Assembly (NCBI GenBank): GCA_022826755.1
Contig: JAJDUG010000008.1
Location: forward strand, 96,746-160,745
Direction: 5' to 3'
From: Acidobacteriota bacterium
GTDB lineage: Bacteria; Acidobacteriota; Terriglobia; Versatilivoradales; Versatilivoraceae
Length of the DNA stretch: 64,000 nucleotides
Part shown: one piece after another, positions 44,784 through 52,846 of the stretch
How the letters are laid out: each line of letters starts with the position of its first letter
Position numbering within the stretch: the first letter of the stretch is position 1
Program-made: the position numbers and the translations under genes
Notes under the pieces: generated by a model
Told to the model about the DNA's origin: nothing
Database searches by the model: none
The model's input: only the letters and a program-made list of their open reading frames with translations

Positions 44784-46694
44784 TCAAATCCAGATTTCGG
44801 CCAGGGTCTTCCCCAGCCAGGCGCCGGTGTAGGCCAGGGTCAGCATGTAGCCAAACTGCAGCACGGCCAGCCGCCACCCCCCGGTCTCGCGACGGACCAC
44901 CGCCACCGTGGACATGCATTGGAGGGCGAAGGCGAAGAAGATCAGCAGGGCCACCGCGCCCCCCGGGGTGAGGTCCTGCGTCAGGGCCTGCCGCAAACCC
45001 GGAGAGCCCTCGTCTCCTCCCTCCTCTGCCCCCTCGATTCCGTAAATGGTCCCCAGGGTTCCCACGATCACTTCTCGGGCCGCCAGGGAGGTGATCAACC
45101 CGATGCCGATTTTCCAGTTGAAACCCAGGGGCTCGATGACCGGCTCCACCGCGTGCCCGATCCTGCCCGCCAGACTCTGGGAAATCTCCGGCGGCTCGCC
45201 GTCGGTGCGAGGCACGCTGGCCAGGAACCAGAGCACCACCGTCACCAGCAGGATCACGGTGCCGGCGCGCTTGAGAAAGATGAGCGAACGGTCGGCCAGC
45301 CGCAGTCCGATGGACTGCAGGGTGGGCCAGCGGTAGGGAGGAAGCTCCAGTGTGAACGGCAGGGGGCTCTTCCGTTTCAGGAGGGTGGACTTCAGCAGCC
45401 GGGCGGTGGCGACGGCGGCCAGGAATCCCAGCAGGTAGAGCCCGATCATGGCCGCGGCCCGGGTGCCCAGCAAGGGCCCCAGCAGAGGCTTCTCCGGCAG
45501 GAAGGCGGCAATGACCAGGGCATAGACGGGCAGTCTGGCCGAGCAGGTCATGAAAGGGGCGATCAGAATAGTGGCCAGCCGCTCCCGCCGGCTCTCGATG
45601 GTACGGGTGGACATGATGGCCGGTATGGCGCAAGCGTAAGCCGACAGCAGGGGGATGAAGGCCTTGCCCTCCAGGCCCACCCGCGCCATGGTGCGGTCGG
45701 CGATCACGGCCGCCCGGGCCAGGTAGCCCGAGTCCTCCATCAGGCCGATCAGAACAAACAGGAAGAGGATCTGGGGGAGGAACACCAGCACGGAGCCGAC
45801 CCCGGCCCAAACCCCTTGCAGGAGAAGGTCGCGGAACCAGGAATCGGGCAGCAGGGCTCCTATCCACAGGCCGGAGGCGGCTATGAGGGTTTCGGTGCCG
45901 TCCATCAGGGGCTGGGCCAGCGTGAAGATACTTTGAAAGACGGCTACCATTACCAGCAGGAAGATCAGCGGCCCCGCCAGGGGATGGAGGAGCACCGAAT
46001 CCAGGCGCCGGGTCCAGGCGGCGGCGGCAGGCGCCTGGTAGCCCGACTGTCCGGTGGCCCGGGCCGCCCAGCGGCGGCGACTCCCGATATCCTGAAGCAC
46101 CGGGAGTTCCAGCCGCTGGCGGGCAGCGGGGCCACCGGACAGGAACCCGCGGATGGCCTCCAAGCCCTCGCCCTTGGCGGCGCTGGCCTGGACCACCGGA
46201 ACCCCCAACTGCTCCGACAGCCGCTCGCCGTCCACCAGGCCGCCCCGGCCGCGCAGGTCATCGGACATGTTCAGGACGAGCAGCGTGGGGATCCCCAGAG
46301 CCAGGATGGGGGCCGCCAGGCTCAGGTTGCGGTTCAGATTGGTGGAATCGACCACCAGCAGGATGGCGTCCGGCCGCGCCAGGCCCGCCATCTCGCCGAG
46401 TAGCACTCCTTTGGCCACGCGCTCGTCTTCCGATCGGGCCGTCAGGCTGTATATGCCCGGCAGGTCCACCAGGGTGATCTCCCGACCGCCCTCCACTCTG
46501 ACCCTGCCCAGGCGCTTTTCCACCGTGACCCCGGGATAGTTGGCCACCTTTTGCCGGAGCCCGGTGAGCCGGTTGAAGAGCGTGGATTTGCCGCAATTGG
46601 GCGCGCCAACCACGGCGACCAGGGAATAGAGGCCGGAGGTCCTCGAAGCAGCGGTCGGAGCTTGGGCGGCCGATGCGCCCTGGAAATCAGACAT
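44784..46694 (-). CDS. feoB: Ferrous iron transport protein B (FeoB)
   Basis: A 636-residue Fe(II) transporter with a cytoplasmic GTPase domain. G1 GAPNCGKST (30-38), switch I and YPGVTVEKR, G3 DLPGIYSL, G4 NMSD (usually NMxD), G5 SAAKGEG; then about eight to ten transmembrane helices with the characteristic LPVYALVIAAF and RESGYLARAAVIADR-like EDSGYLARAAVIADRTMARV and SAYACAIPAIM. The final TM regions are complete (ends LGKTLAEIWI). FeoA lies upstream and overlaps by 8 bp. With the ferritin-like protein two genes away it forms an iron locus; a Fur-type site is seen near the ferritin-like gene only. Confidence 0.96.
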   Translation of the reverse strand: MSDFQGASAAQAPTAASRTSGLYSLVAVVGAPNCGKSTLFNRLTGLRQKVANYPGVTVEKRLGRVRVEGGREITLVDLPGIYSLTARSEDERVAKGVLLGEMAGLARPDAILLVVDSTNLNRNLSLAAPILALGIPTLLVLNMSDDLRGRGGLVDGERLSEQLGVPVVQASAAKGEGLEAIRGFLSGGPAARQRLELPVLQDIGSRRRWAARATGQSGYQAPAAAAWTRRLDSVLLHPLAGPLIFLLVMVAVFQSIFTLAQPLMDGTETLIAASGLWIGALLPDSWFRDLLLQGVWAGVGSVLVFLPQILFLFVLIGLMEDSGYLARAAVIADRTMARVGLEGKAFIPLLSAYACAIPAIMSTRTIESRRERLATILIAPFMTCSARLPVYALVIAAFLPEKPLLGPLLGTRAAAMIGLYLLGFLAAVATARLLKSTLLKRKSPLPFTLELPPYRWPTLQSIGLRLADRSLIFLKRAGTVILLVTVVLWFLASVPRTDGEPPEISQSLAGRIGHAVEPVIEPLGFNWKIGIGLITSLAAREVIVGTLGTIYGIEGAEEGGDEGSPGLRQALTQDLTPGGAVALLIFFAFALQCMSTVAVVRRETGGWRLAVLQFGYMLTLAYTGAWLGKTLAEIWI

Positions 46695-46950
46695 GGCCCT
46701 CCTCCACTCCTGCCGGCCCGGAATCGCTCAGTATCAAGCCCCGGGCGGTGGCCCGTCTGAGAGCGACCTCCGAGCCGTCCACCCGGAAGATCATGGGATC
46801 CCCGCCGGGAGCCGACCGGCCGGCGCTCACCCGAACGCCGGGCAGAAAACCCAGCTCCATCAGCCGCTGCGCCACCTCATCGGCGACCTCCAGGCGATTC
46901 AGTACCCCTTCTTCTCCTCGCCGCAAATCCGAAAGTGTTCTGGCCGGCAT
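46687..46950 (-). CDS. feoA: Ferrous iron transport protein A (FeoA)
   Basis: An 87-residue SH3-like FeoA protein that stimulates FeoB: LSDLRRGEEGVLNRLEVADE, then AQRLMELGFLPGVRVSAGRS, then the closing FRVDGSEVALRRATARGLIL. The start at 46950 (MPARTLSDL) is taken because the typical family N-terminus begins just there; a long upstream frame is rejected. The stop overlaps the feoB start by 8 bp, so the two are translationally coupled. Confidence 0.9.
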   Translation of the reverse strand: MPARTLSDLRRGEEGVLNRLEVADEVAQRLMELGFLPGVRVSAGRSAPGGDPMIFRVDGSEVALRRATARGLILSDSGPAGVEEGHV

Positions 46951-47330
46951 TTCGTTCCCCAACCTCAACCCCGCCCAAGGTCGTTGTGCCCTGCCTCCCG
47001 CAGGGCAGGGCCATTCTACACCGATTGGGCAAACGGACCAGTCCCTTCGCCCATGCATCTGCAGGACCGGGTCAGCGACCGTGACTTGATGAGCTGCAGG
47101 GATACGTGTGGGAGTGGGGGGAACCGGTAGGAGGATAGTCCAGACGGAACGGTTTTCGGCGACCGCCGCCCACGCTCCCATCTTCGCGAACCAAAGTGGG
47201 CTTCGCGTAACGGACCACGTGGCTATCGTCTGTCAGGTCTTCGCCTACCATGGGTTCAGCAGAGATTCGAGACCGAAAGCCTTAATGTGGCTCTTGGGAT
47301 CGTGCGCGCACAACTGTGGGGACCGTCTGC
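46951..47330. other. Gap upstream of feoA with a short hairpin
   Basis: A stem of 8 bp (TGCCCTGC, 46987-46994 / GCAGGGCA, 47000-47007) with a 5-nt loop lies about 40-60 bp upstream of the feoA start. No Fur-like 19-mer, promoter or gene is evident in this stretch; the gap is otherwise ordinary sequence. Confidence 0.4.
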
Positions 47331-47822
47331 TTACGGCCTGGGGGGCGGGCCCAGCCCCATGGCGCGGCGCCAGGCCGATATCTGCCCCATGTGGTTCATC
47401 TCGTGGGAGGTCATCATCATCACCACCATGTCGCCCACGGTGGGAAAGAACTTTCGCCGTCGTTCGTCGGCGAGAGGGGCGGCGAACCAGCCCGGGGCGG
47501 CTTTGAGCACGGCGGCGGTAACGCGCTCATGCTGAGCCGTCAGGAAGGCAAGCAACTCCTCCTTGGAGGGATAGAGTGAAGGGTCTCCCGAGGGGACCCC
47601 GCCGGTGGCGAAGATCTGCGCCCATCCCTCGGGGGCCTGTGACTCGAGGCCGAACATTCCTGCCAGGCGATCGGCCGTCATGGACAGGTGGCCGAGCGAC
47701 CAGGCGGGATGGTTGACCACGCCGGCCGGCTGCTGGACCATCTGTTGAGGAGTCAAATCCCCGACCAGCCTGGCGGCGACGTTGAGATTGAATCGATAGA
47801 GGTAGCATACATGCTGAATCAT
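47331..47822 (-). CDS. DinB-like four-helix metalloprotein
   Basis: A 163-residue DinB/YfiT-type four-helix bundle. The three metal-binding histidines are visible: NHPAWSLGHLSM (one or two) and the late HEMNHMGQIS (H-x3-H). Members are thiol transferases (bacillithiol, mycothiol) or damage-induced proteins. The ATG at 47822 (MIQHVCYLYR) follows GGGGGAG; the longer frame upstream has no support. It lies 169 bp downstream of the ferritin-like gene on the same strand. Substrate unknown. Confidence 0.82.
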   Translation of the reverse strand: MIQHVCYLYRFNLNVAARLVGDLTPQQMVQQPAGVVNHPAWSLGHLSMTADRLAGMFGLESQAPEGWAQIFATGGVPSGDPSLYPSKEELLAFLTAQHERVTAAVLKAAPGWFAAPLADERRRKFFPTVGDMVVMMMTSHEMNHMGQISAWRRAMGLGPPPRP

Positions 47823-47991
47823 CGGGCTCCCCCTGCGGCGTTCCAAAGTTGACCGGCCAGCCCGACGGAAACACTGGAACGGGCCGCGGCTCGCCCCGGT
47901 GGAGACCGTCAAGCCGTTGAACCGGGCTGATGCGAGATCCCAATCCCGGTAGCGGAGATCGGGGTCGTTTTCTTCAGACAGGCCCGATCGG

Positions 47992-48450
47992 TCAAACGGC
48001 CTGAACCGAGGGAGTGTCCACCGCACCCCGGGCAATCCGGACCTGGCCCAGCAACTTGGCCAGATGCTCAACGTCGTCCTGCTCGGCGATGATCTGGTCT
48101 TCCAGAAGGTAGGCCGTGGGCACGTGGCCGCATACCTCCCTGGCCAAGCTATAGGTTTCCACGGCTTGGGTTTCCAGTTCCAGATCCATTTCCAGCATCT
48201 CGGTCAGAGAGGTGGACTGGTGGACCTCTCCGAGTTCGACGGTCGGGACACCCCCAAGGTAGACGATCTTCTCCCCCCAGGCCTTGGCATGGGTGAGGGC
48301 TTCCGCCGCCTGCTTGTTGAACAGCTCTTCGAATACCTCCCTGTCCGGACCCGTCAGAAGCATGCTGTGCTGATTGTATTGAACCACAGCCGTGTACTCC
48401 AGAGAAACGGCGCGGTTGAGAACTTCGATCAGTTTGTCGTGATTTGCCAT
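47992..48450 (-). CDS. Ferritin-like/bacterioferritin-type iron-storage protein
   Basis: A 152-residue four-helix ferritin-like protein. Di-iron ligands are suggested by EYTAVVQYNQHS (helix 1), EALTHAKAWGEKI (E...H-x5-E, helix 2), LELETQAVETYSLA (helix 3) and AEQDDVEHLAKLLG (E-x-DDVEH, helix 4). The C-terminus is shortened compared with bacterioferritin, and no heme-binding Met is obvious, so it is a ferritin-like or Dps-like cousin. The ATG at 48450 follows AGGAG. It is preceded by a good promoter and a Fur-like box and lies near feoAB, which supports iron storage or detoxification. Confidence 0.82.
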   Translation of the reverse strand: MANHDKLIEVLNRAVSLEYTAVVQYNQHSMLLTGPDREVFEELFNKQAAEALTHAKAWGEKIVYLGGVPTVELGEVHQSTSLTEMLEMDLELETQAVETYSLAREVCGHVPTAYLLEDQIIAEQDDVEHLAKLLGQVRIARGAVDTPSVQAV

Positions 48451-48577
48451 GGGTGAGGCTCCTCCCTTTGGATTTCCAGGCTGTCCGGCTGCCGTCCAGA
48501 TGTACAGACGGCCCAGACCGGGTCGATAGACACCGCAGCCAGTCTTTTCGGGCCGACTGACTCCGCCAGCCAACTTC

Positions 48578-48606
48578 AGAATAGCCTCACAGCCACGGCA
48601 AGTCAA
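48578..48606 (-). promoter_or_regulatory. Promoter of the ferritin-like gene
   Basis: Minus strand: TTGACT (48606-48601), 17-bp spacer, TATTCT (48583-48578), about 130 bp upstream of the start. The hexamers and spacing are close to the sigma-70 consensus and identical to the hexamers of the candidate promoter at 9852, though the spacer there is 16 bp. Confidence 0.6.
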
Positions 48607-48644
48607 CTCTTAAGTTATTGAAAACAAGTCATTTAAAAGAAATT

Positions 48645-48663
48645 GAATGTCAATATCAATATC
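48645..48663 (-). promoter_or_regulatory. Fur-box-like sequence
   Basis: Minus strand GATATTGATATTGACATTC matches 13 of 19 positions of the classical Fur consensus (GATAATGATAATCATTATC) and lies about 40 bp upstream of the -35 box of the ferritin-like gene, in the divergent gap with the RraA-like gene. Fur sites in such positions can act as activators of storage genes. This is a by-eye match only. Confidence 0.4.
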
Positions 48664-48801
48664 GCCTCGGAAGCATTGGGGACGGAAGCGGGCCGGCAGG
48701 GCCGGCCTTGCGCCGCAGACAGTTTGAGAGTAGATTCACAGTGTCCTGCACCGCCACCCGCGCGCCAGCGGAACACTCCATCCCGTAACCGGAAAACACC
48801 C

Positions 48802-49506
48802 ATGTCCCTGACCAACCTGCTGCATGAACTCTGCGAATTCGACACCGCCCTGATCGCCAACACCATCGGCTACATCGATCCCGCACCGCCCCACGAGTTC
48901 TACATGGGCGGCTCCATCCAGTCGGTCACGCCCTCTCTGGGACCCACGGTGGGGGTTGCCGTGACCTGCGAGCTCGACAGCAGCACCCCCCACAACCAGG
49001 CGACCCCAGAGCCCTACCTGCGTCAACTGGACCAGATTTGTCAAATGGCCGAACCGGTGGTCTGGGTGGTGAAGACTGTGGGTTCGCGACCCGACCATGA
49101 GTGTGTGCTGGGAGACGGGATGGCCAAGACACTGGCCGCCGCCGGCTGCATCGGCGCCGTCACCGATGGCGGGGTCAGGGACGTGGCCGGACTGCTGAGC
49201 ATCCCCTTTGCCGCCTATTGCAAGGGGAAGACCATCCACCACTGTGCGCTCAACTTCGGCCGGATCAACCAGCCGGTGGAAGTCGGAGGCATCACCATCC
49301 GCACCGGCGACATCCTTCACGCCAACGACGAGGGTGTGATTCGAATTCCACGCGCCTGCCTGGAGCGGCTGCCGGCCATGGCCATCCGGATGCGTTCCTT
49401 CGAACAGGATGTCCACCGCTTCATGCGCCACTCCGACCTCAGCCCCCGGGCCAAGCGCCAAAAGGTGAGCGAGTTGCTGGAGGAGTACGGGTTCGGCCCG
49501 CGGTGA
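48802..49506 (+). CDS. RraA-like/4-hydroxy-4-methyl-2-oxoglutarate aldolase family protein
   Basis: A 234-residue member of the RraA/HMG-CHA aldolase family (formerly mis-called dimethylmenaquinone methyltransferase). The family signature GDGMAKTLAAAGCIGAVTDG then GVRDV is complete (G-D...G-x-V-x-D-G-x-x-R-D; the Arg and Asp are the substrate- and metal-binding pair). The C-terminus (VGGITIRTGDILHANDEGVI) is typical. I start at ATG 48802 (MSLTNLLHEL); an upstream extension lacks a conserved beginning. It is divergent from the ferritin-like gene. Likely a class II pyruvate aldolase or oxaloacetate decarboxylase, but the RNase E inhibitor role of true RraA is not implied. Confidence 0.88.
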   Translation: MSLTNLLHELCEFDTALIANTIGYIDPAPPHEFYMGGSIQSVTPSLGPTVGVAVTCELDSSTPHNQATPEPYLRQLDQICQMAEPVVWVVKTVGSRPDHECVLGDGMAKTLAAAGCIGAVTDGGVRDVAGLLSIPFAAYCKGKTIHHCALNFGRINQPVEVGGITIRTGDILHANDEGVIRIPRACLERLPAMAIRMRSFEQDVHRFMRHSDLSPRAKRQKVSELLEEYGFGPR

Positions 49507-49509
49507 AAG

Positions 49510-49562
49510 GAAAAAGGGGAATCCACGAAGGGCCACGAAGGACTACGAAGGAACACGAAGAG
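49510..49562 (+). repeat. CACGAAG-type array
   Basis: Four to five units of CCACGAAGG/ACGAAGGA, like the arrays at the start of the long repeats at 7.2, 42.4 and 59.2 kb but without their following conserved block. It lies directly after the RraA-like stop, before the convergent amidase gene. Confidence 0.65.
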
Positions 49563-49654
49563 AAAAACTGGTGTCGGAATTTCAGGGAGATCGGCGAAGC
49601 CGCGGTTGAGGCAGGTAAGCCGCGGAATCACTTCCCAGGTTGCTTCCTCGCCCC

Positions 49655-50452
49655 CTACATCTCGGCCAGGGCTTTCATCATGGTGACCCGATCCTGCTTG
49701 AGGAAGGCGTGGGTGGCGCGATCGGTATCCAGCTCCGCCGCCAGCAGCATCTCCCGGCCCAGCTCGGAGGCCTGGATCACCAGCCCGTCGGGTCCGATGA
49801 TGAAGGAGCGGCAGTTGTTGTTGGCGTGGCACATGTTGGCGGAAACGAAGTAGATGGTGTTCTCCCCCGCCCGGGCCATCAGCAGGGCCTCCTGAATGGG
49901 CCGTTTCCAGGCCATGTCGCTGTAAAGGTGGTTGAACTGGGGGTGAAAGACAATGGTGGCGCCGGCCTTGGCCAGCTCCCGAACGTTCTCGGGAAACCGG
50001 AACCCCTCGAAGCAGATGACGATCCCCATGCAGATTTCGTCGAAATAGAACAGGGTGGGTCCGGTCCCCGGGGAGTAGCCTTCGGCGTCCTTGGGGGTGA
50101 GCCGACTCTTGTGATGGAGGGCCAGGGTCTTCCCCTCCCGGTCCAGGATCACGGCGCTGTTGAAGGGCTTGGCCGACCCGTTGGGCGTCTCGGTGCCTAC
50201 GATCACCCCCATGTTCAGCCGGCGGCAACGCCCGGCAATCTCCTGCAGCGCCTCTTCCAGCGCCCGGGTTGGACAGGGAGCCTCGGAAGCCAAAAGGCCG
50301 ACCCGGTAGCCGGAGAGCTGGGTCTCGGGGAAACAGAGCAGCTCCACCCCTTCCCGAGCAGCCTTGTCCATGGTTTCAAGCACCTTGGCGGTGTTGACCT
50401 TCACGTTGGTGGTCTGGGGAATCTGGGCCGCGCCCACTTTGATCCTGCTCAC
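49655..50452 (-). CDS. Carbon-nitrogen hydrolase (nitrilase superfamily amidase)
   Basis: A 265-residue nitrilase-superfamily enzyme. The catalytic triad is intact: E43 in FPETQLSG, K115 in HHKSRLTPKDAEGY, C147 in IVICFEGFRFPE. The second typical region ARAGENTIYFVSANM then CHANNNCRSFIIGPDG is present. Members hydrolyse amides or carbamoyl groups (ureidopropionase, N-carbamoyl amino acid amidase, omega-amidase); the unusual GIVICFEGFRFP does not settle the substrate. It lies 30 bp downstream of the SMP-30 gene. Confidence 0.9.
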   Translation of the reverse strand: MSRIKVGAAQIPQTTNVKVNTAKVLETMDKAAREGVELLCFPETQLSGYRVGLLASEAPCPTRALEEALQEIAGRCRRLNMGVIVGTETPNGSAKPFNSAVILDREGKTLALHHKSRLTPKDAEGYSPGTGPTLFYFDEICMGIVICFEGFRFPENVRELAKAGATIVFHPQFNHLYSDMAWKRPIQEALLMARAGENTIYFVSANMCHANNNCRSFIIGPDGLVIQASELGREMLLAAELDTDRATHAFLKQDRVTMMKALAEM

Positions 50453-50482
50453 TGCTTCCCTCCCGCTCCGCCTGCCCTTGGA

Positions 50483-51430
50483 TCAGGGGTAGACCGTATG
50501 GCCGGCGACGCTGAGATCAATCTTGAAGAGCGTCTTTCCGGCGGTAATGTAGGCGGTCCGCTTGCCGGGGCCGCCAAAGGCGAGGTTGGTGATGAGGTCT
50601 TCGGGAACGTCGATAAAGCCCAGCAGCTCACCCGTCGGGCTCAGCACATAGATTCCCGGCGGATTGAGGCCGGTCTCTCCCTCTCCCCTGGGCATCTTGA
50701 TTCCGGCCGCGGCCCAGAGATTCCCCTGGGCATCCACGCGAACCCCGTCCGCCCCCCGACCCGGGGAGAAGTCATAAACCACTCTCCGATTGGCCGGCCC
50801 ATCGTCTTCCCGGATGTCAAAGGCCCAGATCTTGCGGTTGCCGCCGGGCTGGTGGTTGCTGTCCACCACGTAGAGCGTCCCGTCGTCGGGTGAGAGGGTG
50901 ATGCCGTTGGGACGCTGTATGGCCGGTTGTTGCAACACCCGGACCACCGTGCCGTCGAGGTCGATCCGATAGACGCCTTCTTCCTGCATCTCCATAATGG
51001 ATCGGTCGCCGTAGCAGGGGTCGGTAAAGTAGATCCGTCCCCGGCCGTCAATGACCAGGTCGTTGGGACTGTTGTATCGCCGACCCTCGAAGCGGTCGGT
51101 GAGCACCTCCACCTCGCCGGTTTTCATGTCCGTCCGCACCAACCGCCGCCGCCCTCCCGGTCCCGACTCGCTCCCTTCGCAGCTCACCAGGCGACCCTGC
51201 CGATCGAACATGTTTCCGTTGGTTCGTCCGCTGTCCTCGCGAAAGACCGAGAGGACCCCGTCGGCGGAAAGCTTCATGATGCGGTTGTTGGCTATATCAC
51301 TGAAGAAGACGTTGCCATCGGCATCCACGGCCGGACCCTCGGTGAATGCAATGACGGCCGCCGAAGTCAACCTGGAGCTGGCCGCCACCCAGCCCGAGTC
51401 CTGGGGACGGCGAGAAGAATCTTCAGACAT
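50483..51430 (-). CDS. SMP-30/gluconolactonase-like beta-propeller
   Basis: A 315-residue six-bladed propeller of the SMP-30 family. The metal ligands are indicated by TEGPAVDADGNVFFSDI (E), YNSPNDLVIDGRGRIYFTDP (N and D region), and VVDSNHQPGGNRKIWAF (D). The usual substrate is a sugar lactone. The Shine-Dalgarno AGGAGG 4 bp upstream fixes the ATG at 51430 (MSEDSSRRPQ). It is followed after 30 bp by the amidase; a lactonase plus amidase pair fits breakdown of a sugar-acid derivative. No signal peptide. Confidence 0.88.
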   Translation of the reverse strand: MSEDSSRRPQDSGWVAASSRLTSAAVIAFTEGPAVDADGNVFFSDIANNRIMKLSADGVLSVFREDSGRTNGNMFDRQGRLVSCEGSESGPGGRRRLVRTDMKTGEVEVLTDRFEGRRYNSPNDLVIDGRGRIYFTDPCYGDRSIMEMQEEGVYRIDLDGTVVRVLQQPAIQRPNGITLSPDDGTLYVVDSNHQPGGNRKIWAFDIREDDGPANRRVVYDFSPGRGADGVRVDAQGNLWAAAGIKMPRGEGETGLNPPGIYVLSPTGELLGFIDVPEDLITNLAFGGPGKRTAYITAGKTLFKIDLSVAGHTVYP

Positions 51431-51585
51431 GACGCCTCCTGAATTCCGGCTGGCGACCAACCATTGCCGGGCTGAGCCGGCAGCCGTCTCAATCCGGCCG
51501 GCAGCCGGGGCCAAAGGCCACAATTATGGGACGACCACGAGGCAATGGCAAACCAAACGTATCCCCGAAGTGCCCTGGAATGCGG

Positions 51586-52728
51586 CTACCGGTAGATCCG
51601 CGGAACCCTTGGACCGATCCGGCACAGCGCTTCGTAGGGGATGGTGGAGCAGGCGGCGGCGAACTCCCCGACTGTGATTTCCTCGCTTCCCTGGCGGCCG
51701 ATCAGGCAAACCTCATCTCCCGCGCCGGCCTCCGGCGCCGACCCGATATCCACCGCGGTCAGATCCATGCTGATCCTGCCGGCAAAGGGGATACGGCGGC
51801 CGCGCAGCAGCACGTTGCCCCCGGAGGCCAGCAGGCGGTTGACCCCATCCGCATAGCCCACCGGCAGGATGGCGATCCGGGTGCCTCTGGACGCCACGTA
51901 GTCTCCCCCATATCCGACCTCGGTCCCCGCCTTCACCGTCTTGACCTGCACGATCGAGGTCTTGAAGCTCAACGCCGGACTCAAGGCCAGTGGAGCCGGC
52001 CGACTCAATGGATTGACCCCATAGAGCATCAGCCCGGGACGGACCGCGTCGCACCAGGCCTCGCGAAAACCGAGAATGCCGGCGCTGTTGGCCATGTGGT
52101 TGCGGAATCCCGCCGCTTTTCGGGAGGGCAGGTCGGCCAGCACCTGCCTGAATCGGCCGATCTGCCGGCGGGTGGCGGGATGGCCCGGATCATCGGCTGA
52201 ACTGAAATGGGTGTAGAGACCCTGGCAGCGGACCCACTCCATCGCCAGGCAGCGGCGAACCACCTCGCCGGCCTGCTCGAAGGGAATACCCAGCCGGGTC
52301 ATCCCGGTATCGATCTTGACGGCATAGCGGGCCGCGGTCTTCAGGCGGCCGGCCTCGCGGGCCAAGCGCAGCAGCATGTCTTCCGCATACACCGCCGGCG
52401 TCAAGTCCCGGCGAATGATCTCGGTCTCCTCCCCCGGCCAGAACCCGTTGAGGATGAGGATGGGCAATCCGATGCCTGCCCGCCTCAACTCCAGGGCCTC
52501 CTCCAGAATGGCCACGGCCAGGGCGTCGGCACCCGCCTCTTCCAGACAGCGCGCCACCGGCACCGCCCCGTGACCGTAGGCGTCGGCCTTCACCACGGCG
52601 ATGACGCCAACGCCCTCGCCAAGAAGGGAGCTCAGGGCCCGGAGGTTGGCCCGGACGGCCGCCAGGTCGACCTCTACCCAAGTAGGTCTGCCCGATGGAT
52701 AGATGGATGCCTTGGGCAAAGCCGACAT
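51586..52728 (-). CDS. alr: Alanine racemase
   Basis: A 380-residue PLP-dependent racemase that makes D-alanine for peptidoglycan. The PLP lysine is K47 in VVKADAYGHGAVPVA; the C-terminal catalytic tyrosine region is seen in GTEVGYGGDYVASRGTRIAI, then LPVGYADGVNR. RISMDLTAVDIG belongs to the substrate-binding domain. ATG at 52728 (MSALPKASIYPSGRP). It lies 118 bp downstream of dnaB, at the end of the housekeeping block 59137-51586, and may be transcribed with it. Confidence 0.96.
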   Translation of the reverse strand: MSALPKASIYPSGRPTWVEVDLAAVRANLRALSSLLGEGVGVIAVVKADAYGHGAVPVARCLEEAGADALAVAILEEALELRRAGIGLPILILNGFWPGEETEIIRRDLTPAVYAEDMLLRLAREAGRLKTAARYAVKIDTGMTRLGIPFEQAGEVVRRCLAMEWVRCQGLYTHFSSADDPGHPATRRQIGRFRQVLADLPSRKAAGFRNHMANSAGILGFREAWCDAVRPGLMLYGVNPLSRPAPLALSPALSFKTSIVQVKTVKAGTEVGYGGDYVASRGTRIAILPVGYADGVNRLLASGGNVLLRGRRIPFAGRISMDLTAVDIGSAPEAGAGDEVCLIGRQGSEEITVGEFAAACSTIPYEALCRIGPRVPRIYR

Positions 52729-52807
52729 TTCTCACCGGATTGAATGACTTGATTGCACTTTCTCAACGACTGCGTCGAGTTTAAGGAGATGCTTAACCCA
52801 TCGATCC

Positions 52808-52838
52808 ATTCACTCTCCACTCTCCACTCTCCACTCGA
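52808..52838 (+). repeat. CTCCACT micro-array
   Basis: Four tandem copies of CACTCTC/CTCCACT between alr and dnaB, of the same sequence class as the arrays near 15480, 27560 and 56308. Its function is unknown. Confidence 0.55.
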
Positions 52839-52846
52839 TATTCGGC

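Noticed and set aside
48643..48801. Longer RraA-like start at 48643
   Set aside because: The added 53 residues are low-complexity and Arg/Pro-rich, cross the divergent promoter region with the Fur-like box, and are absent from family members.
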